From the NCBI RefSeq assembly GCF_002860125.1, contig NZ_PGVA01000002.1, forward strand, positions 1 through 64,000: 64,000 nucleotides of DNA, given 5' to 3'. The translations under genes were made by a program, and so were the position numbers. Within the stretch, counting starts at the first letter, position 1; every line of letters begins with the position of its first letter. Source of the stretch: Bacillus canaveralius (lineage in GTDB: Bacteria > Bacillota > Bacilli > Bacillales > Cytobacillaceae). Below, piece after piece: positions 42,309 to 50,140 of this stretch. Below the pieces are notes generated by a model. It saw only the letters and a program-made list of their open reading frames with translations. It had not been told where the DNA came from and made no database searches.

Positions 42309-43655
42309 ATGTATGAGTATGATTGCGATGTTTTAGTTGTTGGCGGGGGCGTGACGGGCGTTGCTGCTGCCACTGCGGCAGCACGTAGCGGTGCAAAAAC
42401 GATCCTGATTGAATTAAAGCCATTTGTCGGAGGTAACGCCACTACAGGACTATGTCTTCATAATTACATTACAAAATTCGGGCGTCAGGTCGTGTTTGGA
42501 ATTGCTCAAGAAATAGTTGACCGGCTGATCAAAATGGGTGGGGCTGTAGGGCATATTCCATATGGAAGTTTTGTTCATTCTGTCACTCCTGTAGATGGGG
42601 AAATGTTTAGGATCCTTTCTACGCAACTTCTGGCTGAAGAGGGTGTCACAGTATTATTAGGTGCAAGCGTAGTTGGAACTGAAACGGATGAAGGGAATAT
42701 CACTGGTGTCCAGGTGGCTGTAAAGGGGGGAATACGTCATATTAAGGCTAAAACTTATATTGATGCAAGCGGGGATGCTGATGTAGCTGTGTCTGCCGGA
42801 GCAAATTATACAAAGGGCGATCGTAAAACCGGAAAAATGCAACCGGTTTCAATGGTGCTTCGTTGTTTTGGTACTAACAACAAGGAAATTGCTGAGACTA
42901 TTGCTGTCTCCACACCCGCAATGGCCACGCGCAGTGATTATCCCGAACCTATTCCGGTTTATTTTAATGGAACCTTTAGTCAATGGAATGACATTATCCG
43001 TGAGAATCAGATATTTCCTAATGAAGATCATAAGGTGTTTTTTAATACAGTCTGGCCAAATCATATCAACGTAAATACCTCCGCTGTGATTGGTATCGAT
43101 GGTACAGATCCTTTGTCACTATCGCGTGCTACTGTGGAATTAACCAATCAAATACATCGAATTAGTCAATTTCTAAAAGAAAATGTGCCAGGGTTCCAAA
43201 ACGGATACTTTGTTCCATCAGCATTTGCCGGTGTAAGGGAAACCAGAAGAATTGAAGGGCTGTACGAAATTAGCGATGAAGATGTGACTACAGGGCGCAA
43301 ATTTGAAGATACGGTTGGACAAGTATGTTTTCCTGTCGATATTCACGATCCTGATACCGGGCAGGCTACTGTTTATCAAATCGGGGATGACGGGGCATTT
43401 GATATTCCATACCGTGCCATGATTCCAAAAAATCTGGAAAACATCATTGTAGCGGGAAGATGCATTTCAGCTACTTCTTTCGCTCATGGGGCAACAAGAA
43501 ACATGGCACCGTGTTTGGTTATGGGTGAAAGCGCCGGCGTTGCTGCAGCGCTTGCCGCGAAGCAAAACAGTGCTATGCCTGACCTGGATATTAAGACACT
43601 ACAGGCTACTCTTGAAGAACGGGGTGTCTACCTTGGAAACCGCGTCACACAGTAA
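42309..43655 (+). CDS. FAD-dependent oxidoreductase (FAD_oxidored family)
   Basis: A 448-residue flavoprotein with N-terminal GxGxxG (VLVVGGGVTGVAAATAAARS), GGNATTGLCLHNY, then IDASGDADVAVSAGANYTKG, and C-terminal IVAGRCISATSFAHGATRNM followed by GESAGVAAALA. This is the PF12831 type, related to enzymes oxidising organic acids or heterodisulfides; the substrate is not known. RBS AACGGAGGAACGC. It is followed by the GntR regulator and the transporter, suggesting catabolism of an imported acid. Confidence 0.88.
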   Translation: MYEYDCDVLVVGGGVTGVAAATAAARSGAKTILIELKPFVGGNATTGLCLHNYITKFGRQVVFGIAQEIVDRLIKMGGAVGHIPYGSFVHSVTPVDGEMFRILSTQLLAEEGVTVLLGASVVGTETDEGNITGVQVAVKGGIRHIKAKTYIDASGDADVAVSAGANYTKGDRKTGKMQPVSMVLRCFGTNNKEIAETIAVSTPAMATRSDYPEPIPVYFNGTFSQWNDIIRENQIFPNEDHKVFFNTVWPNHINVNTSAVIGIDGTDPLSLSRATVELTNQIHRISQFLKENVPGFQNGYFVPSAFAGVRETRRIEGLYEISDEDVTTGRKFEDTVGQVCFPVDIHDPDTGQATVYQIGDDGAFDIPYRAMIPKNLENIIVAGRCISATSFAHGATRNMAPCLVMGESAGVAAALAAKQNSAMPDLDIKTLQATLEERGVYLGNRVTQ

Positions 43656-43708
43656 CAATTGTTTTTTCGCATGGAGCAGTAATCGTTTAAGCAGGAGGAA
43701 TTAAGCAG

Positions 43709-44422
43709 ATGGATAACTCTAAAGAACCACTAATCATAGAAGACGAGCTTAATATAGATTCACCCGGGGATTTTCCTCCATATATGCCGTTGCGCGAAGC
43801 TGTCTTTCAAACTCTAAAAAAATCGATTTTAAATGGATCATTAAAACCGGGACAGCTGTTAAGCGAGAACAAAATAGCAGACAAATTGTCGGTCAGTCGT
43901 ACACCAGTACGTGAAGCACTAAGGATTTTGGAGACGGAAAACTTGGTCACCACACTGCCTGGAAGGAGAATCATAGTCTCAATTCCTAACATTCAGGATA
44001 TTGAGGAAATATACCAAATTCGATTATTAGTGGAATCAGAGGCTTTACGAAGCATTGCGTCAGAGAATGATTTAATTATTCAACAGCTGGAAGAGTGCTT
44101 AAAAAATGCTGATACGCAGCTACGGGCAAACGACTTAACCGGATTGGCGAATACGAATTCAGTGTTCCATTCTATCCTTGTTTCAGCACTGGGAAACCGT
44201 CGGTTAGAACAGTTTGTAGATACTGTTCAGGATACGATCGTCCGTTACCGTTTATATTCTTTAACAAATCTCAGATGGGCAGAAGAATCAGAAGCTGAGC
44301 ATTGGGAAATCGTTGAGAGTTTAAAAAACAATAATCCAGAAAGAGCCATCCAGGTTCTTGATAAGCACCTTATGACTGCAAAAAAAGTATTGATTGCGAT
44401 GACTTCCAAAAATGAGGAATGA
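43709..44422 (+). CDS. GntR-family transcriptional regulator, FCD (FadR) type
   Basis: A 237-residue regulator: N-terminal winged helix (LREAVFQTLKKSILNGSLKP, then LSVSRTPVREALRILETENL) and C-terminal FCD all-helical ligand domain with IYQIRLLVESEALRSIA and the metal-binding residues expected in FCD (Asp and His near FHSILVSALGN and EAEHWEIVES). It probably binds a carboxylate ligand and the 22-bp palindrome upstream of the operon. The RBS is AGGAGGAATT. Confidence 0.9.
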   Translation: MDNSKEPLIIEDELNIDSPGDFPPYMPLREAVFQTLKKSILNGSLKPGQLLSENKIADKLSVSRTPVREALRILETENLVTTLPGRRIIVSIPNIQDIEEIYQIRLLVESEALRSIASENDLIIQQLEECLKNADTQLRANDLTGLANTNSVFHSILVSALGNRRLEQFVDTVQDTIVRYRLYSLTNLRWAEESEAEHWEIVESLKNNNPERAIQVLDKHLMTAKKVLIAMTSKNEE

Positions 44423-44550
44423 ATTTTCAAAAGCAGGGTTTGGAATGGAGGTGAATTTTCCAGTTCTAAAAAATTCGCATAATGTCTATTACTTCATGGG
44501 GTGACTGATGATATAAAATGAAAAAATAAATATTAAGGGAGGAAGTAGAA

Positions 44551-45852
44551 ATGTCAGTTCCCGAAGAAAAGGTGATACAACCAACGCAGATAATAACCAA
44601 AACGCCATCTAGTTTCTGGCAATATTTGATTTCTTTTGGTCCTGGAATAGTAATGGTTTTGAGTTGGTTAGGTGCAGGAGACTTAGTAGATATGTCCGTT
44701 TCAGGTGCCCATTACGGATATAATCTCATGTGGGGGCTGGTTTTAGCCTTAGTCTTAAGGTATATCTTAGTAAATGTTATTTCTAAATACGCCCTTTGCA
44801 ACGTACATCAAGAAACCATTTTCCAGGGTTATAAACGATTATATAAATATTTGCCCTTGTTTTTAGGTGTCGCTAGTCTTTTTCTGGCACATTTTTATGC
44901 CGCAATCTTCTTAAAGGGGCTGGAGAAGCTCTCTGGCAACTTAGCAAGGTAGGGAACACATTTGTATGGTCGCTTGTTGTAGTCGTAGTTTCTCTTGCCT
45001 TACTTGGGAGGAATTTATAACTATATTGAAATTACGATTAAGGGAATTCTTATTTTAATGGTTGTCAGTTTAGTAGGAAGTGCCATATGGGTAGGTCCTG
45101 ATGTTCCTGCAATTGTTAAAGGCACTGTAGCTTTTAGTATTCCTGATAATGTTGGAGGGGTAGATACTATCGTTTTTGTTGTCTCTTTAATCGGCGCTGT
45201 AGCCGGATCTTTATCAAATTTGATTTATCCTTATCTGTTTAAGCAAAAGGGCTGGGTTGGTCCCTCTTATTTAAAACTTCAGCGTTATGATCTCTTGTTC
45301 GGTGTACTAATGATTATTATTATCGACCTCGCTGTATGGACTCTAGGTGCAGAAATACTTAATCCCCAAGGTTTGACCATTTCGAGTGTAGCTGACATGG
45401 CCCAGATGCTAACAACAACATTAGGTGCACTTGGTGGTATCCTGTTCTATGTTGGCGTTTTCGTAGCTTGTTTTAGTACAGTAATTGGATATGCACTTGG
45501 TTTCGGCAATCTTTTTGTTGATGCCATTTACACTACCTTTCCTGAAAGGGGGAAGAAATATAACGAAGAGTTTAACAAAGACCCACTTTTCAAATTTACT
45601 CTTCTCATTACGGTAGTATTGCCCATTATTTGGGCTCTGCCATCAATGCCTGGTTTTATATACTTAACTATTTTAGTTAATGCGTGGCAAATCTTGCTTT
45701 TACCTATCGTTTCGATAGGACTGTTGATTTTAACAAACCATAAAGAGCTTTTAGGAAAGTACGTAAATAAGTGGTGGGAGAACGTGCTTTTATTAATACT
45801 TATCGGCTTAACCCTGTGGTCAACATGGCATCTAATAAACAGTTTATTTTAA
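44551..45852 (+). pseudogene. NRAMP-like transporter with two compensating frameshifts
   Basis: The first frame encodes FGPGIVMVLSWLGAGDLVDM and GAHYGYNLMWGL, typical of NRAMP helix 1-2; it stops at 44950 because of a shift near 44913-44919 (AAAGGGG homopolymers). A middle segment of about 28 codons is in another frame, and after about 45005 the first frame resumes (IYNYIEITIKGILILMVV) to the end. The canonical DPGN motif of helix 1 reads GAGD, and the MPH of helix 6 is replaced by GSLSNLIYP, so substrate specificity should differ from Mn/Fe carriers. It shares the operon with an FAD oxidoreductase. Confidence 0.78.
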
Positions 45853-45939
45853 TTTGAAAGCGGTTTCAAATAATTAAGGTGAGAAAATATACGAAGAAGT
45901 AAAGTAAAAGAATTTTGATTATAAGCATAATTATAGAGT

Positions 45940-45970
45940 GTCCCAAAATTCTTGAATTTTGGGACCTTCT
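45940..45970 (+). terminator. Terminator of the FAD-GntR-NRAMP operon
   Basis: GTCCCAAAATTC and GAATTTTGGGAC pair perfectly around TT and are followed by CTTCTCTTTTTG. A second small hairpin, AGCCT/AGGCT with TCTTTT, lies at 45986-46006. Confidence 0.85.
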
Positions 45971-46199
45971 CTTTTTGTTAAATGAAGCCTTCCGGAGGCT
46001 CTTTTAAATAAATGCCGCTTCATGAAAAGGGTAGGCTAATAGGAAAATAGTAATCAAAAACGAATAAGATTTAACCAACAATTCAGTACTAAAGTAAGGT
46101 TTGCCTTGATGGTAATTTTGGTAATATTATCTTATGGTATTAAATGGTTACTAACATTTTTATATAGTGTATAAGACTTAACAAAGAGGAGGGACCTCA

Positions 46200-46517
46200 A
46201 TGGATATAGAACTTCTCGAGGAAATCGAGAGGAGAGCGAAACGCCAGAAGTACCTCTGGATGATTGATATTTTGGAAGGCTACAAGTCCAATATACGTCA
46301 GGCCACTGATCACTTCGAAGACGGAGTTAGTATCTATCGAAGTGCGCATGGGTGTTATGCAACCAATTGGCAAGGCCAATCCCGGGAGGCTTATGAACTA
46401 ATTGCAGGTGGATTGAGTCAAACAGCGAATCAGGTTTATACTTTAGGAGAAGAACTGATTCAGGAAATTGGGACGGAAATCCGTAAATTACGTAAAAAAG
46501 TCGAGGCTCTGTCATGA
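46200..46517 (+). CDS. WXG-like type VII locus protein (DUF5082/YwqH-like)
   Basis: A 105-residue two-helix protein with a WxG motif between the helices (NWQGQSREAYELIAGG, near residues 56-70), typical of ESAT-6-like partner proteins encoded before LXG toxins (YwqH/DUF5082). It starts at ATG behind AAAGAGGAGGG and overlaps the toxin gene by 4 nt (ATGA), so the pair is translationally coupled. It probably helps targeting of the toxin to the type VII secretion machine. Confidence 0.8.
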   Translation: MDIELLEEIERRAKRQKYLWMIDILEGYKSNIRQATDHFEDGVSIYRSAHGCYATNWQGQSREAYELIAGGLSQTANQVYTLGEELIQEIGTEIRKLRKKVEALS

Positions 46518-47722
46518 GCCGCATCCAGATCAAAGTTGATGAGCTGGAGGAGTTCGCGGATCAATTTGGCAAAGCTGAAAGGGAGTGCAGCCAGGCGCTT
46601 AATGCTGTAACCTGGCATTTTAATTCGTTGCTGGCTGACTTCCCAGGCGTGTTACCCGGTGGGATTCATGATCTTGAAGCCGAGTTCAAGCAGGCTATCA
46701 GACAATATAGAGACAAACTGGATGATGCACAGCGTTTGATCAAAATGACGGCGGCTGAAATAAAGAAGGCCGATCAAAAGCTGGCAGGTTCAATCGGCGG
46801 GTTTCTTCTCGAAATGGTCGGCTGGTATGATCTTCAGCGGGTGTACAGCGAATACGACCCTGTCACTGGAGAAAAACTTTCTGCAGGTGATCGGGCATTG
46901 GCGGTTGGGATGCTCGCACTTTCCCTCTTCCCTCCAGGGAAAGTTGTTGGAGTTGGAGGCAAAGTAGCGGTTAAAGGAATCAATGCAGGAATTGAAGCAG
47001 CTTCCAAAAGTAGTTTACCTGCCCTTGCCAAAAATTCAAAAGCCTTTATGGCTATGAAAAATGTTGTGAATCCAAACAAAGTTTCAGAAGCTTTTCGTGT
47101 TGTATATAACCGAGTCGTCCAAGGACCACTGGCTGCCACGAAGGTATGGTTTGATCAGGTTATGAAAAAGCTGGGAGATCTGCCTGTCCCGGCGAATCTT
47201 CAGGTACAGCTTGCCGGAGTCGGTCCGATGCGGACAACCGTTCGGGAATCGTTGGAAGGTGCGAAGGAATCGGTTGTTCGGATGGTGAACAGTGGTGGTA
47301 ATAGCAGTAACACGGTTGAAGTTATTGACAGGGGTATAGCTAAAACTAGACCATCATGGAGACAGTCGGAAATTGATGTAGGAACGGAATATCCTGGTTA
47401 TCGTGACCAAGTTTCATTTAAGGATGGTAATGAAGTGAATCATGGTACTAAAAATAGTTCGAGACCAGATTTTTATATCAGCGGGCATAGTATAGAAGTT
47501 AAGAATTATAAATTGACGACATCTTCTGGTAGAAAAAATTTAATAAGGAATGTCTCAAAGCAAATAAATAAGCGGATAAGTGATTTGCCAGAAAAAACTA
47601 ATCAATCTGTTATTATTGATGTGAGAGGTCAAAGTGTCTCAAGGGATGTGTTGAGAGACATTAAACAAAAGATAAATGAAAGAACAAAAGGCGTAGCAGA
47701 AATTATATTTAAAATGGATTAG
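46514..47722 (+). CDS. Type VII polymorphic toxin with pretoxin-TG and REase-fold nuclease tip
   Basis: A 402-residue effector. Residues 1-100 are helical WXG/LXG-like (IQIKVDELEEFADQFG). Residues about 110-170 form a PT-TG region (SEYDPVTGEKLSAGDRALAV, then SLFPPGKVVGVGGKVAVKGI). After a linker the C-terminal domain has SRPDFYISGHSIEVKNYK, a PD-(D/E)XK-type signature (Asp then Glu-x-Lys), and ends with a beta-strand (VIIDVRG) and helix, as in CdiA-type nuclease toxins. It should degrade DNA or tRNA in competitors. The gene pairs with Imm70 13 nt downstream, supporting the toxin assignment. Confidence 0.85.
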   Translation: MSRIQIKVDELEEFADQFGKAERECSQALNAVTWHFNSLLADFPGVLPGGIHDLEAEFKQAIRQYRDKLDDAQRLIKMTAAEIKKADQKLAGSIGGFLLEMVGWYDLQRVYSEYDPVTGEKLSAGDRALAVGMLALSLFPPGKVVGVGGKVAVKGINAGIEAASKSSLPALAKNSKAFMAMKNVVNPNKVSEAFRVVYNRVVQGPLAATKVWFDQVMKKLGDLPVPANLQVQLAGVGPMRTTVRESLEGAKESVVRMVNSGGNSSNTVEVIDRGIAKTRPSWRQSEIDVGTEYPGYRDQVSFKDGNEVNHGTKNSSRPDFYISGHSIEVKNYKLTTSSGRKNLIRNVSKQINKRISDLPEKTNQSVIIDVRGQSVSRDVLRDIKQKINERTKGVAEIIFKMD

Positions 47723-47735
47723 AGGTGAAGTTTAT

Positions 47736-48152
47736 ATGGCTGTAGGTTTATTAGTAGATTGTTTTTACTACGAATTAGGGCATAGCGATTTTGTACATTC
47801 ATTCTTTTCAACAATCTCATATCATTTGGAAAAAGAAGGATGGGGGACAAAATACCCATTATTGATGAATGAGTTATATAACGACAAATTAAATTGGGTT
47901 GATGTCTCAGTTGCAAAATCTAATTTAATAGAAATTGAACAAGAACTTTCAAAATACTCGCCAGAACGTGTTGTATGGGATATTGATGACTTATCAAAAA
48001 AACCACCGTGGGGGGATAAAATCAGTCCAAAAGTAACAAGCTTAGCGGATTATTTTGCAACTGCTAACGGGAAGACGTTTTTTGAAGTGATTTGTAATGC
48101 TATGGATGTAGCAGAAGAAGATAAATGTGATATAAAAATTCAACAAATTTAA
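47736..48152 (+). CDS. Imm70-family immunity protein
   Basis: A 138-residue cytoplasmic protein matching the Imm70 pattern: GLLVDCFYYELGHSDFVHSF, then FFSTISYHLEKEGWGTKYP and VVWDIDDLSKKPPWGDKI, conserved in the family. It starts at ATG behind AGAGGTGAAG, right after the REase-fold toxin gene, which it is expected to neutralise. A terminator follows. Confidence 0.88.
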   Translation: MAVGLLVDCFYYELGHSDFVHSFFSTISYHLEKEGWGTKYPLLMNELYNDKLNWVDVSVAKSNLIEIEQELSKYSPERVVWDIDDLSKKPPWGDKISPKVTSLADYFATANGKTFFEVICNAMDVAEEDKCDIKIQQI

Positions 48153-48159
48153 TTATTGT

Positions 48160-48190
48160 AAAACCATGGGTATCTCTCTCATGGTTTTTT
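48160..48190 (+). terminator. Terminator after the toxin-Imm70 operon
   Basis: AAACCATG and CATGGTTT pair around GGTATCTCTCT and end in TTTT. Confidence 0.75.
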
Positions 48191-48230
48191 GGACTGAGTA
48201 CACTCTTCACTCTTTAATCGGACAATGAAA

Positions 48231-48374
48231 ATGTCTTATTTTAAGCCCAAAGAGATATTAATATTGAAAGGGAAAATAATCTATAGAGGAGAATCGTATA
48301 GAAGGGAATGGTTCCCAACTAAAAGTGCAGTTCAACGTGCTTACAGTTTTTCAAATCCATATAGTGTAACATGA
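48231..48374 (+). CDS. Possible small ORF or toxin remnant
   Basis: A 47-codon open frame from ATG (MSYFKPKEILILKGKIIY, then RREWFPTKSAVQRAY) with no good ribosome binding site. Its basic, Trp/Arg-rich composition and position before an orphan SUKH immunity gene suggest a C-terminal toxin fragment, but no family is recognised. Low confidence. Confidence 0.25.
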   Translation: MSYFKPKEILILKGKIIYRGESYRREWFPTKSAVQRAYSFSNPYSVT

Positions 48375-48450
48375 ACTTGCATATTTTCTCAGTTTAATAG
48401 TTTCTCTTTATTTCATAGAGCTTGGACACTGTAGTTGGAGGGGAATTACT

Positions 48451-48897
48451 TTGACTCGTGAAGAATTGGTTGCATTTATAGAAGAAAACTCGGATATTGA
48501 CGATTTTACTGGAGGTATCAATGAAACCGAAGTCATAAGACTTGAAGATGAACTCGGGGTTGTATTCCCGGAAAGTTATAAATGGTTCTTGAAATCTTAT
48601 GGTTCGGGCGGGCTATTCGGAGTCGAAATACTATGTTGTGGAAAATCACAAATTCCTTCAGTTATATCAAATACTGAAAGATTTCGAAAGCTGGGCTTAC
48701 CCGAAGAATACGTCGTAATAGAAAACTGTGAAGAATTTGTTTATTGTCTTGATACCAGTTTTATTTCTAATAATGAATGCCCGATTATTTCTTGGGATAG
48801 GGTTGCCGGGTATAGTGGCAAGCGAGCGAACAATTTTCATGAGTTTCTGTCAAATAGGCTGCTCGAAGCAAAAGAGAATTGGGAAGAAGATTTTTAA
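48451..48897 (+). CDS. Orphan SUKH (SMI1/KNR4) immunity protein
   Basis: A 148-residue SUKH protein: INETEVIRLEDELGVVFPES, then YKWFLKSYGSGGLFGVEILC and a C-terminal FHEFLSNRLLEAKENW. It starts at TTG behind TTGGAGGGGAA. No toxin with this partner is encoded beside it except a possible 47-codon remnant, so it looks like an orphan immunity gene kept after loss of its toxin, giving resistance to relatives. Confidence 0.88.
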   Translation: MTREELVAFIEENSDIDDFTGGINETEVIRLEDELGVVFPESYKWFLKSYGSGGLFGVEILCCGKSQIPSVISNTERFRKLGLPEEYVVIENCEEFVYCLDTSFISNNECPIISWDRVAGYSGKRANNFHEFLSNRLLEAKENWEEDF

Positions 48898-48953
48898 AAT
48901 GCCTTTATTTTCTTGATTGGCGTTTTGCTAGGAAGTGCGATTAAAAATATATT

Positions 48954-48999
48954 TAAAAAAGCACCGGCCTTCTCATTAAAATATTGAAAGGCCGGTGCT
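48954..48999. terminator. Terminator between the SUKH gene and lacI
   Basis: AGCACCGGCCTT (48960-48971) and AAGGCCGGTGCT (48988-48999) form a 12-bp stem; leftward it is followed by TTTTTTAAAT, ending lacI transcripts. Confidence 0.85.
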
Positions 49000-49042
49000 C
49001 TGTTGCGTATGCTTATCAGCTCGATTATAAGTGGTTAGATTG

Positions 49043-50008
49043 TTACATCGTCCCAACAGAACCCCCATCAATCAGTGATACATAAATCCGCTCATTTTCC
49101 AGCGGTTCGTTGGCTATCAGCTTGAGTAAATGCTCGGCAGCGAGGGTTCCCCATTTGCGTTTGGAATAATCAATGGTCGTCAGGCGCGGATCGGTATAAT
49201 GTGACACCTCGATATTATCAAATCCGATGATATGAACATGTTCACCAACCCGATAATCCGTTTTTGATAAATAATTGTACATTCCGATCGCCATCTCGTC
49301 ATTCAAACAAAAAACGGCGACGGGTTTGCTGTATTCCGCAATGATTTGCTGTGCAGCCCGCACTCCCGCAGGTTTATTAAAATCGCCCTCGATTTCCTCA
49401 TATTCAATATCTTGATAGCGCTCGACTGTTTGCCTGACAGCTTGCAGGCGTTGCTGCGAATCATAAGAAATATTGGGTCCCGTGACGGCATAAATCTTTC
49501 GATGCCCTTTATCAATGAAATGATCAATTGCTAGAGTAGCCCCGGCTTTATTATCAAGCAATATTTGATTGATATTGGGGTGATCCAGTTCCCTGTCTAA
49601 AACGACTAATTTATGGCCAAGGTCCGCATACTTAATCAACTCATCACTTGAAAAAGTAACATCAAGGATAATGGCACCATCAATCATTCTTTCAGGAAGA
49701 AAGCGGTGTGACTCTTTGCCGCTGCAGACAATTAACTCATACCCTCTGCTGGTCAGAGCTTCTTGCAAACCTTGCAGAAGCTGTCCATAAAAGGCTCCGC
49801 TATAATCAGTTAAAAACACGCCAATAATTTTTGTTTCCCGTTTTTTCAGTGATCGGGCTGCAGCATTTGGAATATAGTTTAGTTCTTTAGCAATTGCAAG
49901 AATCCTTGCTGATGTTTCTTCTGTCACCTTCGGGCTTCCGTTTAAGGCATACGACACGGTTGAGATCGAAACACCTGCTTGTTTCGCGATATCTTTAATA
50001 CTAACCAC
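49043..50008 (-). CDS. LacI-family transcriptional regulator of the beta-1,2-glucan locus
   Basis: A 322-residue regulator with an N-terminal LacI HTH (SIKDIAKQAGVSISTVSYAL, hinge YIPNAAARSLKKR) and a periplasmic-binding-type sensor (IGVFLTDYSGAFYGQLLQGL, MIDGAIILDV, FCLNDEMAIGMYNYL). The start is a GTG behind GGAGAAGG. It adjoins the GH94/GH3 genes and GAAACGTTTC palindromes occur at the promoters of all sugar genes, so it is the obvious repressor. An imperfect copy near its own promoter suggests autoregulation. Confidence 0.9.
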   Translation of the reverse strand: MVSIKDIAKQAGVSISTVSYALNGSPKVTEETSARILAIAKELNYIPNAAARSLKKRETKIIGVFLTDYSGAFYGQLLQGLQEALTSRGYELIVCSGKESHRFLPERMIDGAIILDVTFSSDELIKYADLGHKLVVLDRELDHPNINQILLDNKAGATLAIDHFIDKGHRKIYAVTGPNISYDSQQRLQAVRQTVERYQDIEYEEIEGDFNKPAGVRAAQQIIAEYSKPVAVFCLNDEMAIGMYNYLSKTDYRVGEHVHIIGFDNIEVSHYTDPRLTTIDYSKRKWGTLAAEHLLKLIANEPLENERIYVSLIDGGSVGTM

Positions 50009-50031
50009 GATACCTTCTCCTATCTTTACAA

Positions 50032-50051
50032 AAAACGTTTCTTTTATTATA
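50032..50051 (-). promoter_or_regulatory. lacI promoter with an imperfect operator
   Basis: On the minus strand TATAAT (50046-50051) is followed by GAAACGTTTT (50032-50041), 9 of 10 positions of the palindrome at the other promoters. The -35 is weak. Confidence 0.55.
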
Positions 50052-50102
50052 CCTTGTTTTTGGTATCTTCTAGTAGAATGTGTTATGCAAAACAATTTTA
50101 AC

Positions 50103-50129
50103 AAAAAGGCGGCGAACATAACTGCCGCC
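50103..50129 (-). terminator. Terminator between the GH94 gene and lacI
   Basis: On the minus strand GGCGGC and GCCGCC pair around AGTTATGTTC, followed by TTTTTG. It separates the GH3-GH94 transcript from lacI, so lacI needs its own promoter. Confidence 0.75.
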
Positions 50130-50140
50130 AGCACTTTTTT

